In this document: positions 36,001-47,717 of the stretch, piece after piece
How positions within the stretch are numbered: the first letter of the stretch is position 1
Layout of the letters: each line of letters opens with the position of its first letter
DNA from: Kingdonia uniflora
Lineage: Eukaryota; Streptophyta; Magnoliopsida; Ranunculales; Circaeasteraceae
DNA length: 64,000 nucleotides
Reading direction: 5' to 3'
Assembly (NCBI GenBank): GCA_014058105.1
Contig: JACGCM010001005.1
Location: 204,274-268,273 of the forward strand
The notes under the pieces: model-generated
What the model saw: the letters and a program-made list of their open reading frames with translations, nothing else
What the model was told of the DNA's origin: nothing
The model's database searches: none
Translations under genes and position numbers: made by a program

Positions 36001-37620
36001 CATCGTCGTTGTTTCAAAGAAGAATGAAATGGCCTGAGTTTTGTAGATTTTACCGATCTAAACAAATACACTCCAAATGACAGTTTTCCTCTTCTTATCA
36101 TCTATTAAATTCTTGATTCAACGGCAGGTTACGAACTTCGATCTATGATAGACACTGCTTCTGGATACAATCAGATTTTACTCTTGGAAGAAGATCAAGA
36201 AAAAACTACTTTCATCACTGAAATAAGACTTTATCGCTAGAAAGTCATGCCCTTCAGATTTAAGAACGCAGGCACGACTTATCAACGGTTAATGGCGATA
36301 ATGTTCAAAGCACATCTTGGGAAAATTGTTGAAGTCTACATCGATGATCTCTTGTACAAGAGTATACAGTCAAACAACCACATCACAGATGTAACCATAA
36401 TATTCAAGATTCTACGATCTTACAAGATGTGACTCAATCCTGATAAGTGCAAATTCAAAGTACATTCAGGCCAATTTCTCTGCCATCTTATCAGAAAAAA
36501 GGGGATTGAGGCCGACCCAGATCAAATTCGAGCTCTCCTCAACATGCCATCTTTAAAAATAGCGAAAAGCGTATAAAAACTTACTGGCAAGATTGCCGCT
36601 ATCAACCGATTTGTTTTTAAATCTTCATATCGCTGTCCTTGGTTGTTCCTACTACTCTGAGGTTGTACCAAAAGAGGGAATGTTCAGACTAAGAAAGAGA
36701 TCAAGTGAACATCAGAATATGAGGCAGCTTTTCATGAACTCAAAGCCTATCTAAGGAAGTCTTCCATCATGAGCACCCCGGTAGATAATGAGGAACTGAT
36801 TATCTACCTGGTAGTTTCAAACACTTTTATAAGCTCGATTTTCATTCAACTTGAGAGGAAGATCGAAAAACCAGACTATTTCATGAACAAAACCATCACT
36901 CTTGCTGTAACGAGGTATTCTAAAATAAAGACACTTCTTCTAACTTTTGTTTATACTTCATAAAAACTTAAGCACTACTTCCAAGCTCATTCAGCCAAAG
37001 TCACGACAAACTACCCATTCCGGGAAGTTTTGTCCTAAAGAGAAAATCCAAAAGAATTCAACAATGGTCAGTCAGTTTGGGAGAACATGATATCAAGTTC
37101 GAACAAAGACATTCAGAAAAAGGTCAGGGCGTTGCCAATTTTCTCGCATATTTTCCAGTGGAATATCCCAATTGGGAAGAACGCGAACCTGACCTTATAG
37201 AAGAAATTACAGAAGATTCACCCACCAAAGCATTTGACGAACGAGCTGAATGGGTTACAAAAAAAGGTTGAAGACTTTTTACAGATTGCTTAGCAAGACC
37301 CATAGGGTCTGGATTTGAAATCGTATTGATTACCCCTTCTAACGACAAAATCGAGAAATCAATCCACTTGGATTTTGAAGCCTCTAACAACGTTACATAA
37401 TAAGAAGCTCTAATTCATGGACTCAACCTTGCTTTTGAGCTTGGCATCCCAGAGCTCTTAGTCTATACAGATTCTCTACCATTACTCTGAACAATACAAG
37501 AAAAATGGTAAGATGATCGAGTATATAGCCCTCGTTACCGAGACGATGAGCAAATTTGTGAACGCAACTCACGACTATTTACCTTGAGGAAAAAAATAGA
37601 CATAATGCTCAGAAATTAAC
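36001..37620 (+). pseudogene. RT and two RNase H domains of G2, broken
   Basis: RT pieces: VDFTDLNKYTPNDSFPL near 36,045, ASGYNQI and EDQEKTTFITEI near 36,160-36,225, MPFRFKNAGTTYQRLM at 36,247 and VEVYIDDLLYKS at 36,331 (YIDD catalytic box kept). Next come CKFKVHSGQFLCHLI and GIEADPDQI. The first RNase H (36,769-36,990) has IYLVVSNTF and KLKHYFQAH. A second RNase H-like domain (37,263-37,500) reads FEIVLITPSNDKIEKSIHLD and EALIHGLNLAFELGIPELLV. Two RNase H domains in tandem are a trait of the Tat lineage. Stops near 36,238, 36,429, 36,575, 36,961 and 37,398 show decay. Confidence 0.85.
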
Positions 37621-38640
37621 ATGAAGGGACTTGTTGCTCCCATGCCGCAGGTCGATCACCCATTAATAGAGTAATTACACAAGGAGTATTCTGGCTTGCA
37701 TGCACAAGCAAGCAAAAGAGTACTCACGTAAATGCGACACATGTCAACAACATGTACACATGATCCGTGCCCCTGCACTCGAACTACATGCAAGTAAGGT
37801 GTTCTGGCCATTCAAGTGGTAAACGCTCGATCCCGTTGGAAAATTTCTAAATACTCCAGGTAACCGACGATACCTACTCGTAGTAACAGATTATTCTACA
37901 AAATAGGTAGAAATAGTTCTACTCTGTCAAACTAGAGAAGAAGAAGTTATCTCTTTTATCTAGGAACACATCATCACACGGTTTTGATTCCCCCACCTGA
38001 TTCAGATCAATAATGGGCCCTAATTTTTTGGTGAAAAAGTTGTAGCCTTCCTCAACAAAGACAACATCATTCACTCACCATCAAAACCCTATTACCCTCA
38101 AGGCAATGGCTAATCCGATATCACCAACAAAACCATCGTGGATAGACTCTAGAAAATGCTTCAATATAAAAAAAGGAAACTGGATACGAGAACTTCCTCA
38201 TGTCTTATGGGCATACCGTATCACTCCACGTCAATCAATTAATTGTACCCCATTCTTCCTTGCCTACGGCACAAAAGTCGTCATTCCTACAGAATACCAC
38301 CATCCAGTCAAAGATCACGAGCTTTCCGACAAGCAAAATGAGTTTGAATTGACCTGTAATATGAATTAGCTTGATGAAACTAGGGAATGTGTTATTGCTA
38401 ACCTAGGTCGATATCACCATATGCTGGCCAGCTTGTACAATAGAAGAGTCTGAAGTTGTACATTCCAAATCAACGATCTCGTCATCAGAGAAATCCCTCA
38501 ACACAGAAAAGAGGCACATGGCGGGAAACTAGCATAAAATTAGGAATGTCCATTCCTCATTATTGGTCGAACTGGTCTAGGATCATATTATCTAATGACA
38601 TAGCAAGGAGTTCAAATCTCAAATCTATGGAACACTAGGC
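37621..38640 (+). pseudogene. integrase of G2, broken
   Basis: After a degraded zinc-binding part, pieces of the catalytic core are read in shifting frames: NGPNFLVKKL-like sequence near 38,013, FTHHQNPITLKA near 38,075, then GNWIRELPHVLWAYRITPRQ and FFLAYGTKVVIPTEY (38,174-38,302). The block NRRV followed by FQINDLVIRE-like sequence (about 38,440-38,490) is the usual end of Tat-type pol. At least seven frame breaks occur, so no active enzyme can be made. Confidence 0.85.
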
Positions 38641-38832
38641 GACTGAAATGGTACTAATGTTAGGCCCCTCACTTTTCAACTTTAAATTTCTCGTTCTATC
38701 TATTCCAAAAGTGAAATTTCATCTCCATACAGTGTACATTCAATTCTATTCAATTAAAAGTTCCAAGTTTTTTCCCACATTACTCTCTACTTACTTAGAC
38801 TCTACTACATTACATCAAATAAAGCAAAAGTA

Positions 38833-39090
38833 AAACTAGTTTTCAATCGAACTCTATACCGATTAATGCAAAGGTAAAAAACTAGCTTTCAATCGCACTT
38901 TATACCGATTAAAGCAAAGGTAAAACCAGCTTTCAATCGAACTCTATACAGATTAAAACAAAGGTAATACTAACTTTCAACCCATCTATACAAAATCTGC
39001 AATTAAAGCGAAGGTTATATACTAGTTTTCAATCAAAGAACTCTACCAGACATAAGATAAAAAAGGTAAAACTAGCCTTCATCTCTTAAT
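38833..39090 (+). repeat. 44-50-bp tandem repeat after pol of G2
   Basis: ACTAGTTTTCAATCGAACTC recurs with variation at 38,835, 38,881, 38,925, 38,969, about 39,021 and about 39,071, spacings of 44-52 bp. The shared unit includes TATACCGATTAAAGCAAAGG. It lies between integrase and the antisense coiled-coil gene, the same position as the 43-bp block near 22 kb relative to its antisense gene. Confidence 0.8.
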
Positions 39091-39129
39091 ATGTCTGCAT
39101 CAGATACTTCTATAGGTTACATCTACAAG

Positions 39130-39835
39130 ATACTTCTAAGGATTCTTCTCTGCTGATGGGAGGTCAGCAATGCTTTCCCCTATAACAGGAAGATGATCAA
39201 CCATAAAATCTCGAGCTCGGGCAGCTACAGTAATCTTGCCTTGCTCTACCAATTCAGCAGGCCAAGAACCTAACTCCATTTCTATGGCATTCATACAGTT
39301 TCCTCGATCTGCATTAGCTCTACAAATACATCTTCATCCCGACAGACAGTCGTGCAAGGTATCCCTCTCTAACTTAAGTCTTCTCACTTCTTCCACAAAA
39401 TAGGCAATAACAGCTATTAGCATCTGTGAGCGTGTTACCTCGAGCATAACTGCCTTGGAAAAATTCTCTATAACTTTCTGAAGGCGATCTTGCAACTTTT
39501 TATACCGTGCGTCTTTCTATTCTATGTGACTATCTGCGCGGGACATAAGATTGATATGGTCCTTCGCCTTCTCCTCTGCTTTAGGTGACTCAGTCTGGCT
39601 CATCGTCCTCAATTCTACCACCTGAGCACAAAGTTCCTCAAACTCCCTGTTTTAACTACACCTCCCCCAACAGGAAACTTCTTTGTCAATTCATCTTTTT
39701 TCCTTATCAATTGATCCTTACCCCTGATCACCCGCTTTAACTCCTACTCACTGCTATGAGCAGCATCTAACTTACCTTGGAACTCCCTTATGCGCTCATT
39801 TCCTCTTTCACTACGTAAAGCAGAGTAAAAAATAA
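39130..39835 (-). pseudogene. antisense coiled-coil gene of G2
   Basis: On minus from about 39,830 the translation gives Arg/Glu/Lys/Leu-rich helical pieces, such as ERIREFQGKLDAAHSS, LKRVIRGKDQLIRKKDELTK, ESPKAEEKAKDHINLMSRA, YKKLQDRLQKVIENFSKAV and VEEVRRLKLERDTLHDCLSG, then a C-terminal AARARDFMVDHLPVIGESIA. A TAG and at least one frameshift interrupt it. It matches the antisense coiled-coil gene at 24-26 kb in place and style but not in obvious sequence. The function is unknown. Confidence 0.6.
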
Positions 39836-40699
39836 CTTGGCAAGTTAGTCGTTTTTTGCCTAAAGCAACTTTTTTTTTATCATGAATATAAAAAATTTAT
39901 CTAAAGATCTCCAATTTCAAATAAAAGCAACTCCTCTAGCGAGGGAGGAGATTTGTGGAGAATAATAATTATCATGAATATAACAAATTTTCTAAAGATG
40001 GTGATTTGTCTATTGGTGTATAATTATTGCTTCTTGTTTTGAAATGTTGATATTTGTGTCTACTTCGAGAGAAGCGATTCATTAACTTGGTGAGTATAAA
40101 ATTATTTTCATCTTCTTGGATAGGAGGGATTACTTAAAGTTTTAGCTCATCGTTATTAATTTTATAAGAAGAAAAAAAGAAGTTGATATATATTGTTTAT
40201 CTAAATATAGGATAATTAATTTTCTTAATTTAGGCTAGAGTCTAAATTGGTTTTATTAATTTTTTATGATCAAACATGTTAAAATAAAATAGATGTTCTA
40301 ATTTTGATCACATCATGGTGGTGGAGTTTTAACCCTTGATTATTTTACTTTTGCTATCTCTCTATATTATTTTTCATTTATTTCTAAGTTTTTAAATCCA
40401 TAGAAACCTTTTTTTTCCTAGTTTCTTGTTTTACCTAGAAATTCTTACCTCCCCATGGATTGACACCCTACTTGTCCATATATTATAGATCTATTTAGTA
40501 GGATATTATTGAATAGACTTAACGATGGTATATCGACACCCTACTTTCTATTTACTATATTTATTTGTTAAGTAGGATTTTGATTAGACTAACGACGGTC
40601 TATCATGCGTCCGGCATCTCATGAGTAATCAACCGAAAGTGGAATATCCTTTGGATCTCTATATTGCGATGACTAGTTGGAAGGCCCAGATGAGACATA
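39836..40699. other. AT-rich stretch without recognised gene
   Basis: No coding homology was found. AAAAGCAACT and ATCATGAATATAA(A/C)AAATTT(A/T)TCTAAAGAT occur twice, near 39,877 and 39,971. CACCCTACTT and AACGA(T/C)GGT(A/C)TATC also occur twice, near 40,466-40,533 and 40,528-40,604. These may be LTR scraps, and the 3' LTR of G2 is not found here. Confidence 0.35.
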
Positions 40700-42574
40700 G
40701 GTATTGTATTTCAAAATATTTTTAAGTCGTTTGCCTATAACATTACTACTATCTCTCCCTAACAACAACAAAATTATCTCGTGAAAGGGAAAGTCTACAA
40801 ACCTTGTAGTAAAATAATCGATGTCGTGGATCCTAGGTATCAGATGATAGAAGGGGAATCAAATCCCACGTAAATCGTAAGGCGTCTCTAGGGACCTATC
40901 TTGGAACGTTTAGGTGGTGCTACATGAATCTATAATGTATACCCAAATGTGCATATATGGTAGACATCTGGCTGCCGGCCATTAACTAGTTGAATTGGGG
41001 AGACCGGATGATATGCTGAAGGTCTTAATCTAATTAGTGTTGAGGCGTGCAAAACTATATGTCCGAGGCTGTAGCCGAAAGCTGTACTCACAGTAATAGC
41101 GATTGAGATATCGCCTGGATCCTCTTTATTATATTTTTTGCCCTACTTTTTTGGGTATGCACATGGGGTACTGGATGTTCCACATCAATTCCTATTGAAA
41201 GGCAATAATAATCAAAAGTTTGGGAGGTAAACTCTTCAGCTCCACCAAGTTGGATGGGCTTACTGGAGTACTCAAGACACTAAGCCCTTAATTTTATGAT
41301 TTGGGCTAACAAGCGTGCAAAAGTTATGTTCATTGTCAAAAGTAGGCAAACATGCGACCATTCACATAATGCATCAGTGATGACCATAAAGTATCGAAAT
41401 GGGCCAGTAGGCGGATGGATAGGTCTGCAGTTATCTCCATGGATACGTTGGAGAAATCCTGGAGATTCCTCCTCGACTTTGGTCCGACTGGGTCTCATGA
41501 TGAGCTTCCCTTGGGAACACGCAGTGCAATGCTCGTTCTTGAGGATTGAGATTTTCAATTCCTTCAGGGAATGGCCAATCGAATTCATGATAATTTTATG
41601 ACGTACCCAGGATGGCCTAAACAATTATTCCATAGCTGGAAAAGGTTTTCAGTATACACAAGAACGTGCGTAATTGCATATAAGTTGCCATACTGCGGAT
41701 ATAGGCATCGTAAATACATGATGAGCGCATTGGGCATTTATCAAACATTAGCTTCTTATTATTTACATAAGTTGTGATATGCATGAATATACGATTTCCA
41801 TCACTTCAAGTCTCAAGGTGGTATCCATTTTCATGAACATCCTTGAAACTAAGTAAGTTTTTGCTAAACTTACTAGAATAGATAGCATTATCGATCTGTT
41901 GTACAAGATATGGTGGCCATGCTTAAGTTATACATGGTCAAGTCTGAGAAGAAGGATGTGTCACAAAGAATCGCATGGGTAGTTCCACAGTAGATGAGAA
42001 ATGGCTCACCAGAAATTCAATTATCAAGATTCATGTCTTCAGGAATACTAAAGTTAATTCGGGAATGTAAAGTACTAGAAACAAAAGTGGTGACATCTAT
42101 ATTACTAAATGAATTTCTCTTTCTCTAAAAAGTTAGAGCCAAGGTCATCATCTTTGCCCATAAAGAAATCATATATGGAAAATTGAGTGTGTTTCAGCTT
42201 AGCTATTTGAGTATTAATGGGATTCGGTTCAAACTCAACAAGTGTGTGATGTGTTTCAGGCTTCTGCTATTTCGACCGGAACTTCTCCACGAGTTAGATT
42301 GACACGCAACAAGTGCGCGACCAATAACCAGTTTTACGTCTGCAAGAGACGCACTGCCTCGGTTATTCTTTGGTTTCAGAGACTTCTAACTCAGGCCCTT
42401 ATTCTGGTTTAGGTTGTCATTGCCTAGAAATTTTTAGTTTCCCTTACGGCGACCACTAGTGTCTCTCCTCTAGGATTCTTTCATTTCCCATGGATCCTAC
42501 GACCACGTGGTTTCCTACCAAATATAGCATTATTGGATTTATACACAGATGTATTCCAATCTGCATGAAAAACC

Positions 42575-43265
42575 AACACCTCTTAAGGAGATGATCGAGT
42601 CTAGTATATACACACTATCTCCTTAAGACAGATTTGCCCCTGCCACAGTGCTTTGCAGGAATATAGGCCCCTGTCTCTCAGGATACAATGATCAGTGACA
42701 GAAAGAAGAAAGCACTTCTATCTTTCTGTCAGACGAACTTTGATTGCGTCTATTTTCTCTTTGTAAAAAGACTCAAGAAAACTCTGAAAAACTGATGATT
42801 ATAAATAAAAGCAAAATTGGGTTATATAAAGCATAGGTGACTCTTCACCAAGAGTCACACCTCAAGTTAGTGCCTCTTTACCAAGAGTCGCACCTTAAGG
42901 TGCGTCTATTGAAGACACCCCAACTCACACCTCAAACCCAAAAAATGACTAAGTATTCCAAAGAATCTCCATGGCCCAAGGTCCCAAGGCCGAATCATGG
43001 ACTTATAATAATAAGCGGGTTTCCTAGGTCAAGCAAGCCCATGGGTAGCCCATGCACCCAAGCTAGTTTGTACACATGGATCGCACATGCCGCACATGCG
43101 CGTGTTACCCACCAACTTTTATACACATTATAACAAGGCAAGTGTTTGATTTACTTATATAGGAGAGTTGTGTTTCCCTCATATCCAATGTGGGACTAAA
43201 ATCACATAGTTCCACCATTCAAACTTCAAGGAAAAACAAATACCCTTTGTATTTTCCAATAACAG
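42575..43265 (-). mobile_element. LTR-like insert within the copia gag
   Basis: Gag homology breaks at about 43,270 and resumes at about 42,550, so roughly 690 bp is inserted. On minus the insert starts TGTTATTGGAAAATACAAAG. It has TAGTCCCACATTGG upstream of a TATA core (CCTATATAAGTAAATC, about 43,160), the usual look of a plant copia LTR promoter. I could not identify a clean target duplication, so solo-LTR status is probable, not proven. Confidence 0.5.
42581..42628. repeat. perfect 12-bp inverted repeat
   Basis: TCTTAAGGAGAT (42,581-42,592) and ATCTCCTTAAGA (42,617-42,628) are exact reverse complements separated by 24 nt. They lie at the 3' end of the LTR-like insert and could form a hairpin in its transcript. 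Confidence 0.85.
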
Positions 43266-43891
43266 ATACACTCCTGACAGACCTTCGATCATGATTCTTT
43301 AGCAATAGGTCATTGTTCTGCACTACGACTAGCAAGAAAGTAATCAGATCATAATGTTTCATAAATTTTTTGGTACGGTACTGCAGCATAAGGTAGGAAG
43401 CATGAAATGTTCACAGCATTTTCTCGAGCATATCAGTTTCATCCACCTTTTCTCTACATAAGGTCAGAGTGGAGGTAATGTGATAGACAATGGAGTTATA
43501 ATCACTCACGGCTTTATGGTCCTGCATCCGCAAGATCAACCACTAAATCTTTGCGTTAGGAAGAAGGAAATTCTTCTAGTCTCTAAAATGCTCGGCGAGC
43601 TTCTTCCACATTGAAAATGGACCTTTTTTTAGACATGAATTCCCTTTTTAGGTTTTACTTAAGGTGGCGACGTAGGTGGACGAGTCCCTTAGCTTTATCC
43701 TGCTGGGATGGAGGTGTAAAAGGATTAACAGTAAGCTGTACTGTTTCCTCAGGGGTTAAGGCAATTTTGTCAAAGATGGCAGATTCCAAGCCTTCGGATG
43801 TGAGATAAATCTCAGCATCCATCCTCCATAAAAGGTAATTATCCCCAAAGAGACTAAGGGGAACGAAGTTCTCGATTGACAACTTTGGCAT

Positions 43892-44949
43892 CTGTAGGAT
43901 GATAAAAGTGGGGTAAGATACATAAGTAAATAGTTTCCAGTATGCAATAATATAACGGGTTCATCAATGTGCAAGTAGGCAATTTAATTCAGAATTAGGA
44001 AGGGTCATGCAAAAAAGATAAAATACATACATCCCTCCCCCAGCTTTGATTTTCTGGCCAAAACTGAGGAATTATAGTATACAAACAGAGAAAGATAAAC
44101 ATGGAAAAAGGTATAAAAATGAATACATTATTTTACAGGGAAAATATCTAATATTTACTTCTAGGAATACAAGTGTTGTATCCGGCCTAGTTATCAATTT
44201 TCCATCATTAGAACCACATCTAATATTGTTTAATCATGCAAGGATAGGCTGAGGTTAGATGATCAAGGATAACACTTAGGGTTAACCCCAAGGTTCTGCG
44301 GGCTATGTGTATCAAATCCTTATAAGATTATCGGATAATATACTAAAGATTTCCAAAACATTACAGGGTTCAAAACTATTATATATATATAAATAGAGGA
44401 ATAGTGTGGACAACTCTAATTTTTATACCGAAAACAGCACAAAACATATGCTTTTTGCAAAAATTAGTACTTCAGGCAACCACAATATACTTAGGAGTAC
44501 TTCAGGCGTGTCCTACATATGAAAGTACATGCTGGGAGGTACGACTCAAGTGGATAAGAGACTCGATTGACTTGGTTTGGGATGGGGACATTGATCAAGA
44601 CTCACTATTTGCCTTAAACCCGTTGACTAGATCCATGAGGGTTACGAGGACCTTAATTAGTGATTTGTTTGTCAGGAAAAAAGATGAAAAGTCTGGACAA
44701 TATCTAATCCAATCAAATAAGTGTATGAGCACTAAATATTCAATTCTTGAATTGCCTTGAACTACAAGTCAGGGTATTGTGCATTACATGTTAGTAACAG
44801 GCGACCACTCACCACATACAAGTCTTTAAACCATGCACGCATTAGACCATGGGGTGAACTGCAGGTTAGGGTCGTGTACTGATAGGTGAGGCAAAAATAT
44901 GGATCGAGTCTGACCTAGATTGAATTGGACTGTGGGTCCTAGATACGAA
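43892..44949. other. flank between the copia relic and the hAT element
   Basis: No recognised gene. A + frame at 44,404-44,760 (about 118 residues) contains TRSMRVTRTLISDLFVRKKD and has no features I can assign. A short microsatellite ATATATATATA lies near 44,381. The stretch ends in the hAT target duplication. Confidence 0.4.
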
Positions 44950-45687
44950 TAGGGATGGCAATTTGCCCCGCCACGCTGGGGATCCGCCCCGCCCCGCCCT
45001 GAATGGGACAGATTTGGTATGGGCTAACCATGTATGGGGGTGGTGGGGATGGTATAAGCTACCCAAAATTCGTCGGGGATCGTGGCGGATTTGGGCCTGC
45101 TCACCTAAAATCCGTTATCCGCCCCGCATCCACCCCATTAAATACCTATAATTTTACTATTATACCCCCAATGATTTGAGATTCAAATTTTAGAAACCCT
45201 TACCCTGTAACCCTATCTTATAATTCTTCTCTTCACTCTTCAGCACACAGCAGCCAAGTTGGGACGTGAACAACTCTCCTCTTTCATTCTTTCAACAAGT
45301 CTTAATCGATTCGAGATTGGGTCATTGGGTGAAGCTCTTCAATTGGGTGATTATGAAGAAGCAACAAGCTCTCTTTAATTTTCAAGCAGCAACAAGCTCT
45401 CTTAATTTTCAATTGGGTTTTCAACAAGCAGCAACAAACATCTGATTTCAAGCTCTCTTCTCTTTCAAGCTCTCTTTAATCAGCAGACCTCATTAATCAG
45501 CTCTTAATCGAGATTTCAAGGAGCAACAACAACAGCAGTAACTTAGTGATTTCAAGGTATGATTACTAATTATGGTTTAGGGGGAACTCATTAGGAACAA
45601 CAATGTCCATTTCCATACTATTGGGGTACAGGGTTTGGTATTGCCATGGTCTTTACCTACCTCCACCAAAACTCATGGTGAAAGAGC

Positions 45688-46098
45688 ATGATTTGTAAAG
45701 GGTATGCGGGTGATTATAATGTTGACAGTTCAAAGTTCTGTATGTGTTGGTATGGTGTGGGCAGGTCTGTTTATGGCTTTACAGCCAAGTATCACAACAT
45801 TGGGGAATACTATAACACCTTTTTCTATGGCTGTGAGATTTGTTATAGGTTAGCTCTTATAGCAACCTATTATTTCCAACTAGCTGTGCATATTGCCTTG
45901 CCATTGATAATGTTTGATACTTGCTCTAGGTATCAAACTTGTAGAATAACAAGTGATGTATATATATATATATATATGTGGGAATATTTTTGTATCTTGA
46001 ATATTACTCTTGTTTTAGTTTATTTCTGGCTATTTTTGTATCTTGGATATTTTTTGTATCTTGTATCTTGGATATTTTTGTATCTTGGATTTATGTGA
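45688..46098 (+). other. unrecognised 136-residue frame inside the hAT element
   Basis: The frame opens at an ATG and encodes a Cys/Tyr-rich first half (YGVGRSVYGFTAKYHNIGEY) and a hydrophobic second half rich in Leu, Tyr, Phe and Ile. The end is built from ATATAT and TTGTATCTTGGAT repeats, so that part is probably not coding. The first part lies 3' of a repetitive CAAGCTCTCTTTAAT leader and could be the remnant of a captured or lost exon. Confidence 0.25.
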
Positions 46099-46789
46099 GA
46101 AGATGCTTAAGACTAATGTTATTAATGCTTGAATAATGGATGCCTTTTTTGTCAATGAATGGAATAATGGATGTCTTTTTCTTTTGAACATATGTTTATA
46201 TTAATGCTTGAATAATCAATAATGGATGTTATGTTAGAAATGTTTTTTTTTTGTATGGATGTTAGTAATGCTTGAAATTGTCTAAATATCGATGTGTTTC
46301 AAATGGTTTTGCTTAGATTTTAATGTCATAAAGTTGCATCTATGTAGTCATGAGTGATGAGGTGAGAGGACTAATTTTTTCATGTTCAATATTTAAGTGT
46401 CAAAAGGAATCTGTATGGGGGATGAACTGATCAGTGAAATACTAGTTAGAAGGATTCAAAGATGGGGTAATGGAGTATGGAGTTAGTTATTACTAGAGTA
46501 GAACATTAATGGAGCTAGATTTCAAGTTCCCAAAACACATAATTCAAGTTTTTTAAAAGGTAGGTTAACCTGATAGCTTGGTTTGCTTTATGGGAAAATC
46601 TCTGTATGTAAGTCTTTTATGTGTTCAAATGTGGGTGGTCCTGCAGACTGTAGTCATCCCCCATCTAGAATCTAGGCTATCTATAATGTAAGAGTCATGA
46701 ATGATTTGGTAATAATAATGAGACTGTTTGTTTGTTTTTTAAATTTGAGATAGTTTTTCAGTTTTAAGTGAAACTGTATGTAAGTCTTT

Positions 46790-46960
46790 AAATGGGGCGG
46801 GGATGGGGCGGATTCGAGGATCCCTGGTTATTTTAAATGGGGATCGGGGCGGGGATGGGGAGGATTTGAGGATCCTCGCTTATTTTAAATGGGGATCGGG
46901 GAGGAGATGGGAGGTGGGGAACTAAGCGGGGATGGGGATGGTATTGGCTCCCCCGCCCCA
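46790..46960 (+). repeat. G-rich subterminal repeats of the hAT element
   Basis: GGGGCGGGGATGGGGCGGAT and close variants occur at least four times, separated by GAGGATCC and TTATTTTAAATGGGGATCGG. The left end carries the complementary CCCCGCC clusters at 44,965-45,000. Such subterminal motifs are usual transposase-binding repeats in hAT elements, and the G runs could form quadruplexes. Confidence 0.75.
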
Positions 46961-46980
46961 TTGCCATCCCTAGATACGAA

Positions 46981-47717
46981 TCGGGACAAGACTACAGTTC
47001 TAAAAACGGTCTTTGGATTGTGTTGGACAAGCACGCGAATCGTGGACACCGGTGGAGGGCTTCAGGCCTGGACCATATCGGGATGGACTTGGTCTAGGGT
47101 TGGTTGGTGGGATTCGGGCCTCAACTAAACTCAACAAGTTGACTAGCTCGGTTGGCTTTAGGCTTGGACTTAAAGTCGATCCACTCGGGCTTCAAGCCAT
47201 GTGGAAGGGAATGAGCTTCAGCCACGTTAAGTTGCAACCTCGGGCCTGCTGTAGTTGTTGGCTTGAGCTTGATCCTCACGAGCTTTAGGCTCAGGCCTGC
47301 AGCGAGCAGTGGGCTCAGACCTGCTGTTGGCAGCGGGCTTACGCCTACGAGCTACGGACTCGGGTCTCATGAACTTTAAGCTTAGTGATCAAAATAGGAG
47401 ATCTAACTACTAACAAATCATAATATGTTACTACACTAGTTTTGGTAGAGAAAAATAGAGAATTGAAAACTCTCCAAACTCATGAAAAAATCATCAAACA
47501 TGCAATATAGTAATTAAAACTTAGAGATCCAACTAACAAAATAGTGATCAAATAAGTAAATCTAACTAAAACATGCATACAAAGATGATATAGTAAATCT
47601 TAAAATTAGGGTTTCTTGTCATACCTTGAATCCAAGCTATGAAAAAAGAAGGAAAGTTAATTTCCAAGTGAGAAATCTACTAGAAAGGATCGAAAACTCG
47701 TCGGTGGAGACACGAAG
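46981..47717. other. unassigned stretch after the hAT element
   Basis: No recognised gene. Positions 47,050-47,370 are G/C-rich with repeated CGGGCTTCA, GGCTCAGGCCTGC and CTACGAGCTA words. After 47,390 the DNA is AT-rich. A minus-strand copia leader probably occupies the right part, since a primer-site-like motif lies at 47,718. Confidence 0.35.

Larger units (their letters stand above)
40700..43891 (-). pseudogene. Ty1/copia relic: gag, protease remnant, integrase
   Basis: Read on minus from the Met at 43,891: FGDNYLLWRMDAEIYL and QDKAKGLVHLRRHLK are the copia gag opening. DMLEKM, TFHASYLMLQYR and YDLITFLLVVVQNNDLLLKN (about 43,435-43,275) continue it. Gag resumes near 42,545 with GRKPRGRRIHGK after an insertion. 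The GAG-pre-integrase region lies at about 41,700-41,560. Integrase pieces are HCTACSQGKLIMRPSRTKVE, PTGPFRYFMVITDA and FARLLAQIIKLRA (41,530-41,280), then EEFTSQTFDYYCLSIGIDVE (about 41,250-41,180). The last part, RRLTIYVGFDSPSII, near 40,880 is the integrase-RT spacer. RT and RNase H are absent. Many stops are present. Confidence 0.8.
44950..46972. mobile_element. non-autonomous hAT element, 2,023 bp
   Basis: The ends are TAGGGATGGCAAT (44,950-44,962) and ATTGCCATCCCTA (46,960-46,972), perfect 13-bp terminal inverted repeats. They are flanked by the identical 8-bp sequence GATACGAA at 44,942-44,949 and 46,973-46,980. Terminal sequence TAGGGATGGCAA, G/C-rich subterminal repeats (CCCCGCC on the left, GGGGCGGGGATGGGG on the right) and an 8-bp duplication are hallmarks of plant hAT elements. 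No hAT transposase or dimerisation domain is seen, so it would need a partner element. The perfect duplication suggests a fairly young insertion. Confidence 0.92.
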
